A stretch of 64,000 nucleotides of DNA from an uncultured Sphingomonadaceae bacterium. Lineage in GTDB: Bacteria; Pseudomonadota; Alphaproteobacteria; Sphingomonadales; Sphingomonadaceae. A program made the position numbers and the translations under genes. The stretch is from NCBI GenBank assembly GCA_947494305.1, contig CANLUL010000001.1, forward strand, positions 1,426,001 through 1,490,000. Direction: 5' to 3'. Below the pieces are notes generated by a model. That model saw nothing but the letters and a program-made list of their open reading frames with translations. It was not told the origin of the DNA and did not search any database. This document shows positions 57,527 through 64,000 of the stretch, in pieces; the stretch's first letter is position 1; each line of letters opens with the position of its first letter.

Positions 57527-57574
57527 TTGAAATTCCTACCTAATATCCTGAAAGATAACTGTGCTAAACAGCTC

Positions 57575-57943
57575 TTATTTTTTCTTCCCAGCAATTGCCT
57601 TCGGTTTACCTTTGCGGGTGCGTGCATTGGTGTGCGTACGCTGTCCGCGAACCGGAAGGCCTTTACGATGGCGAAGACCGCGATAACAGGCGAGATCCAT
57701 CAAACGCTTGATGTTCATCGCGGTTTCACGCCGCAAGTCACCTTCAACCGTATGATCCGCGTCAATGGTTTCGCGAATTTGCAAAACTTCCTGATCGGTC
57801 AAATCCTGTACCCGGGTAGCCGGATCGAGTTTCAGTTTTTCAACAATTTCGACCGCTTTCGTGCGTCCGATACCGTGAATGTAGGTAAGCGCAATGATAA
57901 CGCGCTTGTTTGTTGGGATATTTACCCCGGCAATACGTGCCAA
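57575..57943 (-). CDS. rpsM: 30S ribosomal protein S13
   Basis: [30 protein letters not shown]...[26 protein letters not shown]. Confidence 0.98.
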   Translation of the reverse strand: MARIAGVNIPTNKRVIIALTYIHGIGRTKAVEIVEKLKLDPATRVQDLTDQEVLQIRETIDADHTVEGDLRRETAMNIKRLMDLACYRGLRHRKGLPVRGQRTHTNARTRKGKPKAIAGKKK

Positions 57944-58206
57944 TATATTTCTCCATGCTCCACAGAGACCGATTCGTTACGGGCTCTATCTCATCGCTAA
58001 GTCGTTAAAAACAAACCCAAAACGCACAAAACCAGCGCGCACCAAAATGGGTGTTGCCGGTTTAAATCGGTTTCGAATAAAGGGTATTTAGGGCGAGTCT
58101 GTTGGACTGTCAATAGCGGCTTGGCGCAGAATTGCGGGGGTTAGCCGTGATCTTGAACGTCGATGATTTTACACCAAAATAGCTGAACGTCAAAACCTCG
58201 TTTACC

Positions 58207-58515
58207 TTGGTCCGATATACCAGCTGCATGTCGGAATTACAGCGTTCCGAGACCAATCGCCGGGTTGTGCGTCAAATTTGGTTGCTTTGCAGCATTATGA
58301 TGCTTGCCTTTTCTACAGATGGAGCCAGTTTCAACTACAATCCGGTAGATGGCGGCGATGGCACAGACCCGGCAGTGAACCATGTGCGGATATCTCCAGA
58401 TGGATTTATGGCGCCCGATACCGGAACCCGAGCGACCTTATTCACCCTTCGCTTCAGAGGAAAGATTGAATATTACTCTCTCAGTGGCCGCTATGGGCGA
58501 AAAAGCGGACATTAG
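58207..58515 (+). CDS. Hypothetical protein (weak)
   Basis: Open frame with signal/TM-like segment; no recognised family. Confidence 0.3.
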   Translation: MVRYTSCMSELQRSETNRRVVRQIWLLCSIMMLAFSTDGASFNYNPVDGGDGTDPAVNHVRISPDGFMAPDTGTRATLFTLRFRGKIEYYSLSGRYGRKSGH

Positions 58516-58706
58516 GAATATCAAATCAGTCTGTCAGCAAACGACCCAATTGCGGTCGTTACGCTCGTAACCGACGGATACCAAAAGCCGATACTTTGTT
58601 AAACGGATCGGGCGCACAGAGCTTCTAACCAACTTCGTTTCGCTAGCGGTTGAAAGGGGCAAGATGACCGCTATACTATCGCAGATATATTCAGGGGCAA
58701 TGCGTC

Positions 58707-59543
58707 ATGACAAACGGCAGAATATCTGACCAATTGCGTTATATGACTGTACGCATTCTCACCTCATCAAATCAAACGACGGATTGGACCGGAGCAGGGA
58801 CCGGGTTTTTATACTATTTCACGAAAGATGAAAAAACAGCACCGTTGCTTGTGACGAACAAGCACGTCGTCGACGGCGCTGCCATAATCGGACTAAATTT
58901 TCATGTTACTTCCGACAATAACGAAACACCGCTGCCTGGTTCTGGCCGGCTAATTTCATTTGCTGCGAACCAAGTCCCAATTGTTCATCATCCCGATCCA
59001 AATGTTGATTTGGCGGCAATCGCGATTGCACCGATTCACGAACACGCTATCAACAAAGAAGGCTGGCAGCCGTTCATCAAATGCCTCGATAAAACACATC
59101 TACCCACAGCGCAAATGATGGCCGACTTTGGTTCTTTAGAAGACATTGTGATGGTTGGTTATCCGACCGGCATAGTGGACGCGGTCAACAATTTTCCGAT
59201 TGTTCGTAGGGGCATTACGTCGACGCCATACATGGCAGATTACCAAGGTAAGCAGGAATTTCTCGCCGACATTCCTGTCTATGGGGGATCATCCGGCTCA
59301 CCGATTTTCGTAATAAATGAAGGTTCGTACTCCACGGCCAACGCGCTGGTAATGGGAACTCGATTCGCGTTGATCGGTGTTCTTTACGCTGGACATACCG
59401 AAACAATAAAAGGGCAAATTGTAGCAGAACCTGTTCCAACAAACCTCACGCCGGTCGCCAAGGTTACGCACATAATAAACTTGGGATTGTGTATCAAAAG
59501 CGCGTTGATCGAAGACCTTGCAGCTCAAATTCCGGGTTGGTGA
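58707..59543 (+). CDS. Trypsin-like serine peptidase domain protein
   Basis: GAGTGFLYYF, LLVTNKHVVDGA (His), DLAAIAIAP (Asp), VYGGSSGSPIFVI (GxSGSP Ser). Confidence 0.85.
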   Translation: MTNGRISDQLRYMTVRILTSSNQTTDWTGAGTGFLYYFTKDEKTAPLLVTNKHVVDGAAIIGLNFHVTSDNNETPLPGSGRLISFAANQVPIVHHPDPNVDLAAIAIAPIHEHAINKEGWQPFIKCLDKTHLPTAQMMADFGSLEDIVMVGYPTGIVDAVNNFPIVRRGITSTPYMADYQGKQEFLADIPVYGGSSGSPIFVINEGSYSTANALVMGTRFALIGVLYAGHTETIKGQIVAEPVPTNLTPVAKVTHIINLGLCIKSALIEDLAAQIPGW

Positions 59544-59740
59544 TTGTCCAAATCAAAGATGATGCTTGATCGGCCCTTGCGGCGAGTTGACGCAAACGAG
59601 ACTCTGGCAGCTATTGCATCTTTCAGGAATAGAAGTGGTCATTCCGCTTCCACCCCCAGAAACCGCCGTTCTGTCGAGTGAGCGCTAGTGTCGGCTTTCG
59701 GGCAATTACAGACCCGCCAGTCGATAGTACATTTAAAAGA

Positions 59741-59767
59741 AAGGCCAGGAAAACTCCCTGGCCTTTT
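59741..59767. terminator. Intrinsic terminator downstream of gdhA
   Basis: AAGGCCAGG-N7-CCTGGCCTT with T tract. Confidence 0.8.
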
Positions 59768-59791
59768 TTACGTTGAGATCCCGGCTAGAGG

Positions 59792-61147
59792 TTAGACGAC
59801 GCCGTACGCCAGCATCGCATCGGCGACTTTTTTGAAGCCCGCGATATTCGCACCCTTCACATAGTCGACATAGCCATCGCCCTGATCGCCATATTCAACA
59901 CATTTGCCGTGGATGCCTTCCATCAGTTCGGTCAGCATTTCGCCAAGACGCTCATGGTTCCAGCTGATCCGTTCTGCGTTTTGGCTCATTTCGAGACCAG
60001 AAACCGCAACACCGCCAGCATTGGCCGCCTTACCCGGTCCGTACATGATTTTCGCATCATGGAACACATGGACACCTTCTAGGGTCGTGGGCATGTTTGC
60101 GCCTTCGGATACAGCTTGAACGCCATTGTCTACCAACGCCTTGGCTTCGGCTTCGTTCAACTCGTTCTGTGTCGCACAGGGCAGAGCTAGATCGCAAGCG
60201 ACGCTCCATGGGCGATCACCTTCGATATAACTCGCACCGCTAAACTCATCGGCATATTCACTGATCCTACCGCGGCGATTATTTTTGAGATCCTTGACCC
60301 AATCTATCTTCTCTTGGTTGATGCCATCAGGATCGTGGATGAAGCCGCCGCTATCAGACAGAGTCAGGACTTTACCGCCCTGCTTGGTGATTTGTTCGGC
60401 GGCATGAGTAGCCACATTACCCGAACCGGAAATAACGGCGGTTTTCCCTTCAATCGCTTCGCCTTTATGTTTGAGCATATTTTCCATGAAATAGACTGCG
60501 CCGTAACCGGTCGCTTCTGGCCGCATTTGCGAGCCACCATATTCCATACCTTTGCCGGTAAGCACGCCTTCCCAGCGATTGGTGATGCGCTTATACTGAC
60601 CAAACATATAGCCAATCTCACGACCACCCACGCCAATATCGCCTGCAGGCACATCAGTATCCGGGCCAATATGCCGATAGAGTTCGGTCATGAATGACTG
60701 GCAAAAGCGCATGACTTCTGCATCCGACTTACCCTTAGGGTTGAAGTTCGCCCCGCCTTTACCGCCGCCCATCGGAAGACCGGTTAGAGAGTTTTTGAAT
60801 GTCTGTTCAAAAGCCAGGAATTTCAATACGCTTTCGGTAACACTGGGGTGAAAACGAATGCCACCTTTATAGGGGCCAATTGCGTTGTTATTTTGAATTC
60901 GATAGCCACGTTGTACACGGATATTGTGATTATCATCTTCCCAACAAACGCGGAATGAAACGACGCGATCCGGCTCCGCAATACGGCGCAAAATCTGAGC
61001 GCTGTGATATTCTTCCTTGTCGTCGATAAAGGCGTAAATATCTTGCGCAACTTCTTGCACAGCCTGAACAAACTCAGGTTGTCCTGGATTACGCTTCTTC
61101 ACGCCTGCCATAAATGTGTCTAAGTCTACATGATCGGAAACAGCCAT
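59792..61147 (-). CDS. gdhA: NADP-specific glutamate dehydrogenase
   Basis: YKGGIRFHPSVTESVLKFLAFEQTFKNSLTGLPMGGGKGGANFNPKGKSDAEVMRFCQSFMTEL. Confidence 0.97.
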   Translation of the reverse strand: MAVSDHVDLDTFMAGVKKRNPGQPEFVQAVQEVAQDIYAFIDDKEEYHSAQILRRIAEPDRVVSFRVCWEDDNHNIRVQRGYRIQNNNAIGPYKGGIRFHPSVTESVLKFLAFEQTFKNSLTGLPMGGGKGGANFNPKGKSDAEVMRFCQSFMTELYRHIGPDTDVPAGDIGVGGREIGYMFGQYKRITNRWEGVLTGKGMEYGGSQMRPEATGYGAVYFMENMLKHKGEAIEGKTAVISGSGNVATHAAEQITKQGGKVLTLSDSGGFIHDPDGINQEKIDWVKDLKNNRRGRISEYADEFSGASYIEGDRPWSVACDLALPCATQNELNEAEAKALVDNGVQAVSEGANMPTTLEGVHVFHDAKIMYGPGKAANAGGVAVSGLEMSQNAERISWNHERLGEMLTELMEGIHGKCVEYGDQGDGYVDYVKGANIAGFKKVADAMLAYGVV

Positions 61148-61277
61148 CGCCCTACCCCTTCGAGTGAAATGTTTGCGCGCCCGAAATTTGGTAACGACTT
61201 CCTCGAATCGTTATCAATTGCCGTTGACAATAGAAGCAATTGGTAGCGAAGGTAAAGCCTTGATATTCAGACGAATA

Positions 61278-61877
61278 TCAGTTTGCGCTTTCTTCCTCTG
61301 CTACGGTTTCATCGGGCGTCTCTTCTGTGGCTTCTTCCACTTTGAACAAACCAGCGAGCCGGGTTAGCTGTTCACCAATAACACCATCAACAGCGGGCGC
61401 AATTTCAGCCACTGGAAATTCCATGTAGCCGCCTATTTTATAGGTAAAGCGTATTGCTGTCTCTCCATCCTGTGGTTGCATCTGCATGGTCAACGTACCG
61501 ACCACGGCCTCTCCCTGCAGCGGCCCAAGCCCACCGGACATACGCAGCATCTTGTTCTTCTGCGCATAGATGACGCGCATATGCTGCACACTACCATCCG
61601 AAGATTTGATATTGTCTTCACCGGTAGTCCGGATCAATTCACAAAAACATCCGCCCGCTTGCGGAACCAGGTAGAAATTTTCGCCCTTCCCGGTCCAGCT
61701 ATGATCCGGATTCCAGTAACGGGAGGGCACGATCATGGCTTTCCATACATCTTCAGCAGATGCGCTCACCTTAGTCTGGTGACGAACGGTGAAACCATTG
61801 TCAGCGGTATTGGTGACTTCTGCCTGAAGCGGAGCCGCAGTGACCAGCACCGCCAATAAGATTGCTTTCTTGATCAC
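61278..61877 (-). CDS. SRPBCC/START-like exported protein
   Basis: Signal peptide; VRHQTKVSASAEDVWKAMIVPSRYWNPDHSWTGKGENFYL. Confidence 0.72.
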   Translation of the reverse strand: MIKKAILLAVLVTAAPLQAEVTNTADNGFTVRHQTKVSASAEDVWKAMIVPSRYWNPDHSWTGKGENFYLVPQAGGCFCELIRTTGEDNIKSSDGSVQHMRVIYAQKNKMLRMSGGLGPLQGEAVVGTLTMQMQPQDGETAIRFTYKIGGYMEFPVAEIAPAVDGVIGEQLTRLAGLFKVEEATEETPDETVAEEESAN

Positions 61878-61902
61878 CGAGACCTCCCCATCAAATAGTC
61901 AA

Positions 61903-62553
61903 TTAGTCGAGCGATAAAGCGCTTTCAATCGCATTGCTCACATCGTCCATGCTACCCATGCCATCAACTTTCTTCACGATGCCGCGCGCTTCGTAGATTG
62001 GCAGAATCGGCTCCGTTTTCGCCCGATATTCTTTCATCCGGGTGCGAACTGTTTCTTCATTGTCATCGGGGCGACGCTTAAACTGAGATGCGCCGCATGC
62101 ATCACAAACATCTGCCTTTGCAGGTTGCTTGAACGTATCATGATACCCCTCACCGCAATTGCCGCATGTGAAACGGCCAACGATACGTTCAACCAACGCA
62201 TCTTCATCAACTTCCAATTCTACCACATGATCGAGTGCACGATCACGGTTTGCGAGAATTTCATCGAGTGCCACAGCCTGTGCAGCTGTACGCGGATATC
62301 CGTCGAAAATCACACTGGCGCCTGCGCCCAGGTCGTCCAGCTTATCGCCAATAATACCAGAGACGACCTCGTCCGGAACCAGCTCACCAGCATCCATGAG
62401 TGCCTTTGCCTTTAAACCGACTTCGGTGCCGGCCTTTACGGCTGCTCTAAGCATATCTCCGGTAGATAGCTGGACCATCCCATGTTCGTCTTCCAAACGA
62501 GATGCTTGGGTCCCCTTGCCTGCGCCCGGAGGCCCCAACAAAATAATGTCCAT
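61903..62553 (-). CDS. adk: Adenylate kinase (with Cys4 zinc lid)
   Basis: IILLGPPGAGKGTQA; FDGYPRTAAQA; FTCGNCGEGYHDTFKQPAKADVCDACG. Confidence 0.97.
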   Translation of the reverse strand: MDIILLGPPGAGKGTQASRLEDEHGMVQLSTGDMLRAAVKAGTEVGLKAKALMDAGELVPDEVVSGIIGDKLDDLGAGASVIFDGYPRTAAQAVALDEILANRDRALDHVVELEVDEDALVERIVGRFTCGNCGEGYHDTFKQPAKADVCDACGASQFKRRPDDNEETVRTRMKEYRAKTEPILPIYEARGIVKKVDGMGSMDDVSNAIESALSLD

Positions 62554-62609
62554 GTATATGCCCTTACGCCTAGTTCGATTCTCTAATTTAGGGTTAGCGT
62601 GTTCGAGCT

Positions 62610-63983
62610 TTAACGTCTACGGCGACCGCCCTTTAGCTTCGCTTTTTTCAACAAGTCACCATATTGCAGGGCCAATAGATGGCTCTGAATCTGCGTGATG
62701 GTATCCACCGTCACGTTAACAATAATCAATAAGCTGGTGCCGCCCAGAAAGAATAAAGGCAAATTGGTCTGCGCCATCACATATTCTGGAAGCACACAGA
62801 CAAAGGCCAGATAGGCCGCGCCAACAACCGTGATACGCGTCAGCACATAATCGAGATAATCGGCGGTATTCTTGCCAGGACGGATGCCCGGAACAAAGCC
62901 ACCATTTTTCTTCAGATTATCTGCCGTTTCTTCGGGGTTGAACACAACCGCTGTGTAAAAGAAACAGAAGAAGATAATACCCGCAGCATAGAGCCCCATA
63001 TAAAGCGGCTGTCCGTGCGCCAGATACTGGTTGAGCGAGATAATGAAATCGCCCGATGCCGATTCACCCGCTGTCGTATTGCCAGCAAACTGACTGACGG
63101 TCAGCGGCATAAGCAACAAGGAAGATGCAAAGATCGGCGGAATAACACCTGCGGTGTTCACTTTGAGTGGCAAGTGGCTGCGATCAGCCTGCATCACGCC
63201 GTTTTGCGTTGCTCGCTTCGGATATTGAATCAAAACCCGTCGTTGCGCGCGTTCCATGAAACTGATGAACAGAACCAAACCAGCGACCATTACAATCAAG
63301 CCAATAATAGTCAGAGCGCCGATCGAACCTGTACGGCTGCCTTCCATAAGATTTGCCACGAAGGTTGGCATTTGCGCGACAATACCGGCCATAATGATCA
63401 ATGAGATACCATTGCCGATCCCTCGACTGGTAATTTGTTCGCCAAGCCACATCAGGAATAATGTACCGCCGACAAGACTGATAACCGCCCCAATACGGAA
63501 GCCGTATCCGGGATTAATCACAGCTTGCAGGCCAGATTGAGACGCGAAGCCCTCCAGTCCTACAGCAATGAAATACCCCTGGATTGCGGTTAAGCCAACA
63601 GTACCATAGCGGGTATATTGATTGAGTTTCTTACGCCCTGCTTCGCCATCCTTTTTGATAGCGCCCAGAGTTGGCGACAACGCTGCCGCCAATTGCACCA
63701 CAATCGACGCAGTAATATAAGGCATAACGCCAAGCGCGATGAGGCTCATCCGCTCAAGCGAACCACCGGAGAATGTGTTAAAAATATCGAGAACACCGCC
63801 GCGCGTCTGATCATAGAGATCGGCGAGAACAACCGGATCAACACCTGGCAATGGAACAAAGCTCAAAAGCCGGAATATGACGAGCGCGCCGAGAGTAAAC
63901 CAAATGCGTTGGCGCAGCTCAGTGGCTTCACCAAATTTTCCCAGGTTCATATTAGCGCCGAGTTGATTGGCGTTTGATGCCAT
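62610..63983 (-). CDS. secY: Protein translocase subunit SecY
   Basis: LRQRIWFTLGALVIFRLLSFVPLPGVDP; LGVMPYITASIVVQL; RGIGNGISLIIMAGI; FNPEETADNLKKNGGFVPGIRPG. Confidence 0.98.
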   Translation of the reverse strand: MASNANQLGANMNLGKFGEATELRQRIWFTLGALVIFRLLSFVPLPGVDPVVLADLYDQTRGGVLDIFNTFSGGSLERMSLIALGVMPYITASIVVQLAAALSPTLGAIKKDGEAGRKKLNQYTRYGTVGLTAIQGYFIAVGLEGFASQSGLQAVINPGYGFRIGAVISLVGGTLFLMWLGEQITSRGIGNGISLIIMAGIVAQMPTFVANLMEGSRTGSIGALTIIGLIVMVAGLVLFISFMERAQRRVLIQYPKRATQNGVMQADRSHLPLKVNTAGVIPPIFASSLLLMPLTVSQFAGNTTAGESASGDFIISLNQYLAHGQPLYMGLYAAGIIFFCFFYTAVVFNPEETADNLKKNGGFVPGIRPGKNTADYLDYVLTRITVVGAAYLAFVCVLPEYVMAQTNLPLFFLGGTSLLIIVNVTVDTITQIQSHLLALQYGDLLKKAKLKGGRRRR

Positions 63984-64000
63984 ATGTAAACTTCCTTGCC

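Noticed and set aside
1-64000. tRNA, rRNA, CRISPR arrays, transposases, prophage or restriction/defence genes
   Set aside because: None could be recognised by reading; no phage structural, Cas, RM or toxin-antitoxin protein signatures in the ORF translations.

Overview
64 kb of a GC-moderate alphaproteobacterial chromosome. Gene content and neighbourhoods look like Sphingomonadales (inference only). From left to right it contains: the end of a cbb3-oxidase assembly operon (ccoG'-ccoH-ccoI-ccoS plus a small Cys-rich ORF) with a convergent universal stress protein; an exopolysaccharide / nucleotide-sugar cluster (ugd, manA, manC, pyruvyltransferase, Cys2-less AsnB-like protein, methyltransferase, flippase-like protein, glycosyltransferases); a CitE/aldehyde dehydrogenase/CoA-transferase cluster; a DEAD-box helicase; gamma-glutamyltransferase; a formaldehyde detoxification module; an Mpl/MurC-like ligase with LD-carboxypeptidase; a CHASE2-(degenerate GGDEF)-EAL protein; a 1.6 kb gap without conventional genes (33.03-34.63 kb); acyl-CoA dehydrogenase/SDR/phosphotransferase catabolic clusters; two basic Gly/Tyr/Arg-rich secreted paralogues; two quinoprotein-type dehydrogenases; a prolyl oligopeptidase; and a rearranged ribosomal alpha/spc region (rplQ, rpoA, rpsK, rpsM, gdhA, adk, secY). 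No tRNA, rRNA, CRISPR array or transposase was recognised. The most interesting region is 33.03-34.63 kb. It holds a 20-aa microprotein gene whose start is in a perfect 9-bp inverted repeat and which has its own terminator, two minus-strand terminator-bearing candidate ncRNAs, and a 24-aa microprotein followed by tandem hairpins with CUCCUCCC / CCCCUCCC (anti-Shine-Dalgarno) loops. Two other regulatory signals stand out: a TTTAATTG-NN-CAATTAAA palindrome shared by three catabolic promoters, and a perfect 18-bp-arm palindrome over a lipoprotein promoter.
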